Origin: Alectoria sarmentosa
Lineage: Eukaryota > Ascomycota > Lecanoromycetes > Lecanorales > Parmeliaceae
Reading direction: 5' to 3'
Assembly: GCA_009733775.1 (NCBI GenBank)
Contig: WOGZ01000043.1
Coordinates: 62,001-126,000 of the forward strand
DNA: 64,000 nucleotides
Position 1 is the first letter of the stretch. Every line of letters begins with the position of its first letter. This document shows positions 34,232 through 43,865 of the stretch, in pieces. The position numbers and the translations under genes are program-made. The notes under the pieces were generated by a model, which searched no databases, was not told the DNA's origin, and was given only the letters and a program-made list of their open reading frames with translations.

Positions 34232-35239
34232 TCAAGCAGTCGCCACATCCAAAGTGTTCAAGTTAGACGGACCCGACCCCGCATCCATCAAACTCACATC
34301 GATAACTACCGCCCCATTCATTCTCACAACAATACTTGCCTCACTGAATTTCCCCATGTTCAACATGAAGTCCGGAAGCTGTACCAACGATCTAATCAGC
34401 CACTCGTACTCGGGGAAAGGGGCCTCTGCCCGCGGTGTTGGGGTAATCAAGAATAGGGCAGTACATCCTTCAAGACCGATACGATATGGCCGCGGTATAA
34501 TATCTGTGGCGCCGTGTTGCGCGGCGTCATGTAATGTGACGAAAAGGACGAGGATGATGGTGCGTAGATTGATGGGGTGGCCGACTAGGCCTATTGTGAC
34601 TTTCAGATCGTTGTCGTTGATGGGGCTGGGCGTTGTTGCGTTGAGGACGGTGGGGAAAGGGTTGACTGTGGGAGGATAAGAAGGCGAAATGGTTCCTGTT
34701 TGGCAGGTTTGATACGTACAGTCGCCATTGCCATTGCCATTGCCGTCGTCGATGGTCGGCTGTCTCGCAAAATCAACAGCACCCACGATGACATCCTCCC
34801 ACGAAAGCGCAAACGTCGCGGCTTGAAACTGATGACGCGCTATCATATACCCTATTCCAAGCCATATGCCCCAGAGAGCAAATCGTCGCTCGACAAAGAT
34901 GCCGGGTCCTGGAGTCACGACGGCGATTATGACGCTAGGGTGGTTTGGGAAGTGGAAAACCACCGAATCAGAGAGACCATCATAGTCGAGTAGGGCCAAT
35001 TCTCCAAAAGCGCTGACCGCATTGAAAAGGCATGTGGTGGGTTCAAGGTCAGGACCGAAGGCACCGGCTTTTACGGAGAAGGAGTCGGGGATCGGAAGTG
35101 GGCCTGAGTACAGAGACTCGGCTGCTGCTGATGAGTTGCTAATGGCCGTAAAGTTCAATGGCAGAGTCAGAGGAGTTGGGTTTGCGTTGGCGACGAGGTT
35201 GAAGAATGCGAAGAGATGCGTGCTCAAGAACATTTGCAT
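34232..35239 (-). CDS. Putative secreted protein, unknown function
   Basis: A single exon of 335 residues from the ATG at 35239 (MQMFLSTHLFAFFNLVANA). The first 19 residues form a clean signal peptide with likely cleavage after ANA. The open frame starts 12 codons earlier with an implausible Phe/Lys-rich start, so I prefer the inner ATG. The mature protein has several possible N-glycosylation sites (NFT, NSS, NAT), a Gly-Asn repeat (GNGNGNGD) in the middle followed by a close Cys pair (CTYQTC), and two hydrophobic patches (near IGLVGHPINLRTIILVLFVTL). I do not recognise the family. The length, signal peptide and lack of internal stops support it. It is isolated, with gene-poor DNA on both sides. 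Confidence 0.7.
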   Translation of the reverse strand: MQMFLSTHLFAFFNLVANANPTPLTLPLNFTAISNSSAAAESLYSGPLPIPDSFSVKAGAFGPDLEPTTCLFNAVSAFGELALLDYDGLSDSVVFHFPNHPSVIIAVVTPGPGIFVERRFALWGIWLGIGYMIARHQFQAATFALSWEDVIVGAVDFARQPTIDDGNGNGNGDCTYQTCQTGTISPSYPPTVNPFPTVLNATTPSPINDNDLKVTIGLVGHPINLRTIILVLFVTLHDAAQHGATDIIPRPYRIGLEGCTALFLITPTPRAEAPFPEYEWLIRSLVQLPDFMLNMGKFSEASIVVRMNGAVVIDVSLMDAGSGPSNLNTLDVATA

Positions 35240-35883
35240 TTTTCGTCCGCGCTTGAAAAAGAAAAAGAAACGCATTGCGAAAGCCAGAGATGGTTCGCAA
35301 TCGCTGCAGAGTGTCTCTCATATAATAATTCGGCGGTTGATCTGCTTTGTTCAGCGTTTTATCCGCCTGTACTTCCGTGCACTGCACCCATTCCCCAAAG
35401 CCAGCCAATAGCCGCAAGAGCGTTCTGAGGCTTTGCGGCCAGACTAGGGACTCGCGCCTGCTCCCGCGGCACATGGCTGTTGCCGGGACTCAAGTGGTTG
35501 GCCAGATATGAGCGTCTCCGAGTACCTTGCGAACTCTTTAAGTGATAGCTTTGGCATTGACCTGCACGGCCCTACCTAACTCCTGCCGGATCGATAGAGC
35601 GCATACTCACAGCAGCATGAGGGCAGTTTGCTAGTGGCAAGACTGTGGTAGATATTGTGGCAGATGGAGTCAGTCATGGGCGAGGTATCTGTCTGAGTGT
35701 GCCCCTGCATCAAATAGCTATGAATGATGTCGATTGTCGAAAGAGTTGAAGTATAATGTTATCAGGAGTACCGGTTGGAGCCACCAGTGCGAGAGAGTGC
35801 GAGAGAGTGCGAAGGGCTACCAGGCGTCCTAGCAGATGCATGGGATGATACAATGCCACAGCAGGGAGTATGATAGAGAGCGA

Positions 35884-35930
35884 TGGATGAAGATGGATGA
35901 AGATGGATGAAGATGGATGAAGATGGAAGA
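35884..35930. repeat. 10-bp tandem repeat (ATGGATGAAG)n
   Basis: Four to five copies of ATGGATGAAG, decaying into GAAGAAG-type purine repeats to about 35950. Confidence 0.85.
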
Positions 35931-37332
35931 AGGAAGAAGAAGGGAGAAGAAGGGCATCGTCGTGGGAGTAATAGAATTAGCACGAGGTAGGCAAAATGGT
36001 TTCAAGGGTCAAGGTATGAGTGACTTCGTTAGGCATCTGCTCTCTTCTCTTCCAGCTTCTTTTCCTTCTTCTCCTTCATCTCCTTTTGCTCCTACATCAT
36101 CTCCCCACATGCAAATGCCTTGTTGAAAATATGTCGCTTCTCCAAGCCATTGACTTTGACCCTCGATTTCTTCATCTGCCACTTGTCCTCAGTCCATGCA
36201 TATGCTCTGGTGCTTTTGCAATTCGTCTCGCTCTTGAACTAGGGAGCTTCATGAGGATTTCACACAACTGTCTTATCAGAGTCCAGTCGTTTCGACTCTC
36301 GGGTTGCAACTCCTCGGGAAAAGTCATCTCGAATCTGTCGCAATCTCGGGCCTCAACGTAGGGTTTTTTTGATCGCTAAGCTAATGTTTGCCTCTCACAT
36401 TCACATTTCAACAGTTCTTGCATCATTCTTCTCTATTGAAATCGTAGAGTTTCATACTCTACTCCTGCGTGTAAAAATACATAGCTAATTAAATCCAATT
36501 CTTCATTATTGCGTTATAGTCGTATGTAATCGAGTCACGCTATGTTACGAATCGTCCAAAGTTTCGAGGTAAGGGACTAGTACCGGGTAATCGACGAAGC
36601 TATTGATTACCTTATAGCTTATGTACTTTAATTAGACTATCAGATTATTTCCTTTTTAAAGTCATTGACATTTGACAATAAGTATCATGTATAGGTAGGG
36701 TTGCTACAACCTGATTTGCTGGAGAAAGTCGTAAAAGTCATGGCCACCAATCACGATCGACGAAGCGGCCAAAGGAGATGGAAGGCGCTTCCTAATACCT
36801 GATACAGGCTAGCCATATGTACTATAGCTTCTGAGTGGGGGTTACAGCCGCAACAGGCTTCATAGAATGCGCGGCCCTGGAACCCATCAAAGAACGTTCT
36901 TCTTGTTCTCATCACTTCAAGGCACCGGCCACCTTCCTATGGATACAGTAAAGTGCCTATTTTGTAATCAGGACTCTTGCCACACAACTAGCTCCGGGAT
37001 CTTCAGTCATTCGCTACCCTAACCCAGAGCTAAAACCAAGTAGGTACCGTAATTTCGCATGATTTGAATACGCTACCTTAAAGTAGTTTACCTTGAAGTC
37101 TCCTGCACCTGCTGTCTCTGGAATCTGAACAATACGGTAGTCGTTGTGTTGTTTTTTCTATCATCATCAATAAACGTCTCTCTCTTGTCATTCTGAACAC
37201 TTTGCAAGACACAATATTCATCCTACGCCGAGGGGCCGAGGGGTGCCCTCAATTATCAAGGTAATGCCACCATGACTAGAGCGGGACTTTTTGCCCCCAA
37301 CTCGGCCTTGCCTGCTATTCTCGACCTAATAC

Positions 37333-37364
37333 TTAACGCCATAACGCCATAACGCCATAACGCC
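37333..37364. repeat. 8-bp tandem repeat (ATAACGCC)n
   Basis: Four copies (TTAACGCC then three ATAACGCC) in an intergenic region. Confidence 0.85.
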
Positions 37365-37943
37365 CTATAATCAATCCGACTCTGCAATACAGTACAGTAC
37401 TTGTACCAAAAGATCGGATGCCTCGCTTTCTCCCAATATCTCTGCCACGTCTTTCCCTCCATTGCTATTTGCTATGGCCGTCGAGTGCCAATCGACGATC
37501 CAGCTTGTGAGTGAATCACCCTTATACACATTCGCTCAGGGAGGTCGGTGCCTCAAGCCCACTTCCCCAGAGTGTTGGCGCACTGTTGTGCTCTCCGGCT
37601 CATGTCGTTTTCCTGCCGGGTGCAGGTCTTTTCTTCTCTCCATAATGTTAGCCATCCCTAAATTGTTTCTTCTCCAGAATCTGCCTGGGATTCATCTTTC
37701 GCTGCTCTTGCCTCGCTGAAAAGGAGCTCCTAGTGCGTCATGGGGTCTTTTGAACAGTGGTGTAAGCGCTGGGGGCGAAGACGTGCAGCTTTCCGTGCCT
37801 CGTGGGTCGCGCAGCAAGGCTGCACGGCATCGAGGTAACCCTCTACTGCACTTCTCTATGTATTACCTGTGCTCCGTCTGCTTATTTATTATCCATGGCC
37901 ATCCCGCCCCACATCTCTTATCTCTCTTCTCGTCGTCTCTACC

Positions 37944-38609
37944 ATGGCGACCAGGTTCCTCCTCCCCCTCTGCATCCTTCTTCACCGTTTCCCCCTCCGC
38001 TCTCTCGCAAGTGCCCCCGGAAAACTCGCCTTCTTCCTCGACGAAGAATGTATCCAAGCGAGCATCATCAACCCATCAGTCAACGTCAATGTCAACACCT
38101 GTCTCGTTACTCCCGGCGCCCTCGGCATCGCCGTCGAAACCCTCCCTCCCTGCATCACCGGCAGTGCCACACTGATCATGTATCAAGACACCTCTTGCGC
38201 TAACCCGGTGGGTGGTGACCTTCAGTACGACAACTGCTACTTCGACGGCCCAGACGGCGTCCCCGCTGTCCTCTTTGCGTGCGACCAAGTCGCTGGAGGA
38301 GCAACCGCAACGGCTACGTCCACGGTCTCCGCGGGCTCGTCGAGCATACCAGTCGCGGCGGGTACACCCACCACTCCTTTGTCCGGCGGTAGTACACCGG
38401 AGCAGACCACGACCTCCTCTGACAGCGCTACCACCACCTCGAACTCCACATCTGCCAACTCCTCCCAGGCGAACAACAACAGCGACGTCACAGGCTCAGG
38501 ATTAAGCCAGAAAGGGCAGATAGCTTTGGGTGTAGGGCTGCCCGTTGGATCGATCGTGGTTGCCCTTTTGGCCTGGTGGTTCCCTTGTAAGAAGAGGAGG
38601 CCGGCATGA
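37944..38609 (+). CDS. Single-pass cell-surface protein with Ser/Thr stalk
   Basis: One exon of 221 residues from the ATG at 37944. A basic, hydrophobic leader (MATRFLLPLCILLHRF...) looks like a signal peptide. An ectodomain of about 100 residues follows, with five or six cysteines (EECIQ, NTCLV, PPCITG, TSCANP, DNCYF, FACDQ). A Ser/Thr-rich stalk with TTT and NST units runs from about residues 110 to 190. A membrane segment (IALGVGLPVGSIVVALLAWWF) and a short basic end (CKKRRPA) follow. The layout resembles fungal wall-stress sensors (Wsc/Mid2 type) or adhesins. The cysteine spacing is not one I can assign. The cytosolic tail is very short; a neighbouring frame continues as a possible longer tail (see findings). 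Confidence 0.72.
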   Translation: MATRFLLPLCILLHRFPLRSLASAPGKLAFFLDEECIQASIINPSVNVNVNTCLVTPGALGIAVETLPPCITGSATLIMYQDTSCANPVGGDLQYDNCYFDGPDGVPAVLFACDQVAGGATATATSTVSAGSSSIPVAAGTPTTPLSGGSTPEQTTTSSDSATTTSNSTSANSSQANNNSDVTGSGLSQKGQIALGVGLPVGSIVVALLAWWFPCKKRRPA

Positions 38610-39520
38610 TCAGGCTGATCAGTACAACTTGACGGATCATCCGTTGCGGGGACTTGCACCATCTACGGTGAGGATGTCGCCTGGCGATGCGTCTTTCCGG
38701 CAGCTATCTGATAGGACTTACGGAAATGATCATCAAGGGCCTGAAGTTTGGGGGATGCAAGGTCATGGGTGGAGGCCTCGGTAAATGGAATGGTAACGTC
38801 AGGGGCGTAGATAATATGTTGAGAGGACAAACAAGGAGTTGATGATTTGCACTCAGCAACCTTCGCTTCTTGCACCCGGTTTGTCGGAAAGGCTGCAATT
38901 GCTGTCTTCTCACAGAAGGAACTGACGGTTTGGATGCAGGTCGTGTATAATATTCATGGCTGGACGGGATCTACAGAATACAATCTACTTTCAGTGTCAT
39001 CGTCTCGTCTGATGAAAACGGTACCAATGCAATGAATGGCCATTAAAGAAAGTCCAAGAAACGAGCTCCCGCCGAGCCCGTCTGAGCCGAGCGGCCCATC
39101 ATGTCTGCCGGTGTCGGTCGAGTATCAATGTGCGAGGCCTTGTTAGAAGTCTTTGTACGCGAAAATAAGGCCCAGAGGCAGAAGAAGGCAAATGATTGTC
39201 GGTTTTCTCCAGATAAACTCTGTATGTGATAGACGTCCAATGTTTCGTAGAATAAGCGACGTACAGTAATCTTGTATAATCCAAGTCCCAACCCGCTCCT
39301 GCTAGCCGGATCAGAGCATCACAAGCGCGCACATGCGGTCCCGGCACGTCAAGAAAATTGACAGCGAGCCTTGTAATCGCCGCTATGTTGGATTCTTGCC
39401 GACCTTCCTGCAAGTCGTTTCTACGCGACTGCAACGCCTGGAAATCATCGTCCACCGCGGCACTGATCGTAGCGTCCTCCACCAGACCGGTCAGTCCTAT
39501 CCCTGTGTTGCCGGTAGGAG
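38610..39520. other. Interval with two unassigned frames
   Basis: A plus-strand frame to 38784 could be a cytosolic tail of the preceding gene in another frame. A minus-strand frame (39524-39099, no ATG, starts right after a stop) reads protein-like over its first 90 residues and may belong to the small gene that ends at 39521. Neither is called. Confidence 0.35.
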
Positions 39521-39957
39521 TCACTCAGGTGCTCGCTCTGACGGGCCAGTCGCGCCGGAGTCTCTTGGTTCGGCCTCGAAGGTCCTTGCAGCTCGGGTAG
39601 ATGATGGCCCTGCCGCAACTGAGGTACTGGGAGCAGCCCTCAAAGCTGCCGTGGAAGGGCCAGCTCCCCCCAAATCGACAGTCCCGCTCCCAGTCGTCCC
39701 AGTCTGTGTTTGTGGTCCGTCCGCCCCGTGTGAAATCCCTGCTTTGTACCAATCATAGATCCCCTGAACAGGAGGGACAGGTGTGCCTTGAGCCTCCCTT
39801 TTCATTTCTACGAGGCGACGTTTGTCTGTTGAGAGGCTGAAGAGTACGGTCAGAATTCCGGAGAAAGAGAAGAGCATAGGGATCGGCTTTTGGCGTACTT
39901 ACCGAGCACTGAGATTTGCTGTCGATGCTTGCTTGTTATGGTTCTTGTAATGGCCAT
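39521..39957 (-). CDS. Small protein, unknown function
   Basis: Two exons (39957-39903, 39825-39521) give 119 residues. The intron has a GTAAGT donor and an AACAG acceptor; using the nearer TTCAG would put a stop in frame. The start MAITRTITSKHRQQ joins to KRRLVEMKREAQGT. The rest is Gly/Thr/Ala/Ser-rich (for example GTTGSGTVDLGGAGPSTAAL) and probably disordered. No domain is visible. A further open frame follows directly after its stop in another frame. Support is limited to splice logic and an ATG. Confidence 0.4.
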
Positions 39958-41118
39958 GGTAATCCCTATTTCCCTCCAGTCATGCAGCGTTACCGTCATT
40001 GCCATTATGCTTGAGAATGTATTTGCCTGAGTTCATCCCTTGAACAAGTTGAATGCTAGCATCTGCAAGAAGTCAAGGACGCATCCTTATTGCTGGCCCA
40101 ATGCTCGATCTCAGATCGTATCTAGTCCGCTTGTTGGGCTTGGTAAGGTCCATGGGATGTAGATCAGCTATCATGATGATCCCAGCTGCAAAAGGCGGCA
40201 GAGCTGCGGAAGAGGAGGGAGTAGTATTGGCTTGTCCGACACGTGGAGCTAGTGCTACTGGGGTCTGCACAGAAGATTGAATTTGTACTGCCATCGTTGG
40301 GTTGGAAGCAGCATCAGGAGCTCGGAGGCTAGCTGCAATCGCCAGTAGACTGGAAGCAGTCTTTGTTACCTCGGTAGGTCGACTTGCAAGAGCACTTGTA
40401 CTGATTCGTACGCAACCCAGGTTCTTAATCGGCAGTACGCTTTTCCGAGCCCGACTACGACTGTAAGAGGATTTTCGGTGATGGGATCTCAGCGTATCAT
40501 AGGCAGGGGCCTAACGTTTCCATGGTCCTGGGGATTAGCCAATATCAAATGGCAGGACTGCTCGACCTGATTCCGGTGTAGTCAAAGATGTTGTATGGGA
40601 TTATCGGGTTCGAATGTGCAAAAGACCCGGGTGCGAGAAGAGATACCTGCGTCTCAAAGATTACTAAGGTCCGTTGCTCATCAGAGTTTGGAAAGTACCA
40701 GTTACTTAGTTGTAAGAGAGTTTTTGCAGCAACTACAACAATAGTGTTTTTACACAATCAGGGCTTAGTAGATCTCACGAATAACGCGAGATAACGGGCA
40801 ACGGTCTATCAATTAGAAGGAAAGAAGTCTCGTTCTCTGAAGCATCACACAAAGGAACGGTCTTCTCTCCCCTCATTGCCCCCTTGGAGTGGCAACTCCC
40901 CCAGCCGCTGCCCACATGTCCTTCAACGAATGAACGCTACGAGATCGGCTGTTGGAGCGAAAGTCAGCATACCTCCCTGGAATGTAGCACAGTTAGGGGA
41001 TGAAACCCTTACCGGTCGTCCAAAGATTGGCTGTTTACATACAATTTGCCACTTCTCAGTCCCGCATTTGTGGTGTTGTAGGCCACTACGTAGAGTTTTA
41101 GTTAGTGTCTCTTATTGT
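39958..41118. other. Interval with possible downstream exons of the next gene
   Basis: No independent gene is supported. The part from about 40870 to 41118 may carry 3' exons of the Ala/Pro-rich gene ending at 41119. An intron-like element (GTATAG at 41142, tandem CTAAC branch words, GTAG acceptor at about 41090) leads into a frame reading AYNTTNAGLRSGKLYVNSQS, but I could not close it convincingly. Confidence 0.35.
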
Positions 41119-41538
41119 TCATGGCGAATTGAGAGGCACTATACCCTTCACATGCTGGTTATAAGTGGCGGCATTCGCTCCATTGATTTGCATTGGAGGT
41201 ACAAGACCGGCCGGAAACCCCGGGAACATGACTCCAACCACGGAAAGGCGTGGAGCGGCGGCGAACGGAGCGGGAACAGGGCCAGCGGATGCTGGGGCGG
41301 GGGCGGGGGCAGCAACAACAGGGGCAGGAGTAGGGACTGCAGACGGTCCAGACAGCGCAAGCAGCGCAGGATCCAGGGCAAAAGGAGGAGCGGGAGCGGC
41401 CACAACAGGGGCAGCAGGGGGGCTAGCCCTCGAAAAGACGGTAATTTTGTCGGGTTGGAACGGCGGCGGCGGAGCATTAAGACCGAAAAAAGATGGATCG
41501 GGGTACAAGAACACGCCGTCAGACGAGGAAACCGCCAT
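41119..41538 (-). CDS. Ala/Pro-rich protein, unknown function
   Basis: The frame from the ATG at 41538 to 41119 encodes 139 residues, starting MAVSSSDGVFLYPDPSFFG. Most of it is an Ala/Pro/Val low-complexity region (repeated VAAPAPP-like words). It then becomes more ordinary (VVGVMFPGFPAGLVPPMQI, NAATYNQHVK). The C-terminus is uncertain: a GTATAG donor after NQHVK may splice onward (see previous entry). The ATG lies only 11 nt after the stop codon of the upstream gene on the same strand, which is unusually tight for a fungus. No function can be given. Confidence 0.5.
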   Translation of the reverse strand: MAVSSSDGVFLYPDPSFFGLNAPPPPFQPDKITVFSRASPPAAPVVAAPAPPFALDPALLALSGPSAVPTPAPVVAAPAPAPASAGPVPAPFAAAPRLSVVGVMFPGFPAGLVPPMQINGANAATYNQHVKGIVPLNSP

Positions 41539-41549
41539 AATAATACGTT

Positions 41550-43486
41550 CTAAATCGGTATATCGACCGATGCCAGGATTTCTTCGATCACTTGCGATGG
41601 ATAGTATCCCTTGAGAACAGCAGATACCGCTGTAAGATCGCTCCCGTATTGAATACTTCGTTCGGCTTCCGGCTCAAGTATGGTGATGCGATGGGAGTAG
41701 ATCTTGTGTATAGCAAGGGCAACTAGAGACGGGGATACGTATGTTTGACCGTGTATGACGGCAAGATACCTATTAATATCAGCATACGAAGAGTAAACAT
41801 CCATAGAAACGGCATACTTGACAAGATCAACGAGGTGCTGAGTTGCTCTGGGTGATACCCCGTTGCCAACCGCTCGATGCAGTCGAAGGAACGTGATAAT
41901 GTTTTGCTGATATGCCTTGATCTCAGCGGTGAAGTTGATCTTTTCACTTTGGTCTGCCAAGTATCGGACTTCCTGTTGCGTGAAACTGTGTGGCAGTACC
42001 AGGTTTGATGACTCCTGGGCTGTAGATCGATGTATGACGGAAGAGACGGACGCACGGTCGTCTTCTATCCACTCAGAGGCTTCTTCTAGATTTGCGAATC
42101 CGTCTTCTTGACTATGGTAGTGCGATATGAAGATGTGGTCACGCTACGAGATATCAGTCCACGTCCGACGGCTATGAGTAACAAGACCCACCAGATGATG
42201 ATTGAGGCGAGGCTCTTTACTCGAGGCGACCACAACGAGAAGAAACGTCTTTGGTGCTGTGTGAATAGCTGTATGGGTGAATATGCGTTTGGTGCGCAAG
42301 AGCTCAAGGGATGGTCAACTTTCAGATGTCGGAAAGTGGCTCTATGGTGGCTTACCTCCAGAGCTTGAATTTGTATATTTTCGCTTGCTAAAGATAGGCC
42401 CGTGATCAGAACAACGTTGGCAATAGTTCGATCATTTTGTTGACTCTCGGTTTTGTTCGTGTGGATTGGTTGTTTCGGACTCGCAGGGTTGCGTTCTATC
42501 CGCCCATCGTGCCTTCGCGACGACTAGCGCGGTTGAGTCAGTAATTTACGCAATGAGATCCAACACACAAAAAAACCACCGTTCCATAAATACAGCAGCA
42601 ATACACCTGATACGCCAATCACAGGTACGATATTATGTCTGAAAGATCGAGAGAGTGAGAGAGCGCGAGAGAGCTCGAAAGAGAAAGGCAGTCACGAGAT
42701 CTGAATCGGGGTAAAGCAAGAGGCGGCTTGCGAAACCCAGATGCAAGAGCTTCGTAGGTCATCAAGAAGAGAACAGAAGCTTTCAGTCAGGCGTCCAGCA
42801 GGAATACAAGACCAATTGCTCATTTCTTGGGAAAATGAGACCGTGCACCTGAGACCATTGAGAGAGCAACATAAGGGTCTTGTTACACCTCTCGACTTTT
42901 CATGATCTCAAGCGAGAGCATGTCTATAACAGCACAACTGTGAATTGCTTTCTCTCTACGAGACTTGATGTTTTCAATGTTCTGCAAGTGCGTACGCCGA
43001 AAGAGAAAGACTTTTGGAGAATTGGACGCAGAGAGAGGCGACCAGTAAGCCTTGTCGGTTTCATCGCAAAGGAGCAAACAAGGATCTAAGAAGACACAGC
43101 TCAAAGATGAGAGGCATTCAACGTTTCAAAACCTACCTGATCTGAGTCCATGCTTGTTCCCGTTTCCCCATTGTCGAGCCTGTTACCGGGTATGCTCTCG
43201 ACAAGAATACCATCGCTGAAATCTTCTAGGGTGGTTGACTCGTTGCAATGGAGCTCGTTATGAGATAAGGCAAAGACATTAGCAGCAATCTGTCAATGTC
43301 TTAGCCAATGGAACCGGCCAGGAGAGATATGGTCCTCAGTACAAGGTGAAGTTCCTGCTCCAATGGGTCCAGATCATCTTGCTCTGCTGTTATGATGCAA
43401 TGCTGGCCAGCCACCAGGCTCAAAAGCATTGCAAGCTCAAGGTCAGTGAGTTCTTGCACTCTCTCAACCAGTCCGGAAGGGTTCAT
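41550..43486 (-). CDS. Conserved fungal protein with ChlI/MoxR lid-like C-terminus
   Basis: I join five exons (43486-43343, 43289-43137, 42523-42356, 42302-42192, 42143-41550), all phase-consistent, for 389 residues. The N-terminus (MNPSGLVERVQELTDLELAM, then AGQHCIITAEQDDLD) and the blocks VVLITGLSLASENIQIQALE and LLRTKRIFTHTAIHTAPKTF resemble fungal proteins often annotated as MoxR-like or magnesium-chelatase-like. Near the C-terminus YVSPSLVALAIHKIYSHRI looks like the lid helix of ChlI/MoxR AAA proteins. No Walker A or B motif is visible, so ATPase activity is doubtful. The third intron end (CTTGAG) and the 613-nt second intron are the weak points; an exon may be missing there. The family link is from memory. 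Confidence 0.7.
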
Positions 43487-43865
43487 GGTGTCTGGCAGGC
43501 TTAGGAGCTGTCCGGGGCTGTCTTCTATAGGCTTTGCTCTCATGCGCTCAGACACTCCGATTCCGTTCTTTGTCGCGTCTTCCACTGCATTGGACCTTTC
43601 CTTCCATAATTTGTAACCGTCTGTGGGCAAGTCATGATATAAGGTGACGTTCAAAAACACCAGCTGGATTGAGGCTCTGCGGAAGCTATCTTTGGGGTGA
43701 TCTAATCTAAACGTCCGGATAGGACAGCAATAGTAAATCGGCGACACCAGCAGCACCAAGCCTCTACTACTCGATCGTTCCCTCTCCACAACATATAAAG
43801 GGCCTATTTTTGTGTCTCGTCGAACTCCACTATGCTGAGACTGTCTACCTTCCGGCTTCAGACCA

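Larger units (their letters stand above)
35240..37943. other. Gene-poor 2.7 kb with simple repeats
   Basis: From about 36360 to 37200 the DNA is clearly AT-rich, with TACCT/AGGTA words and no open frame of note. Frames at 35762-35983, 36020-36361 and 37462-37719 have no domain. The last 300 bp are CT-rich and probably form the leader of the gene at 37944. Confidence 0.5.
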
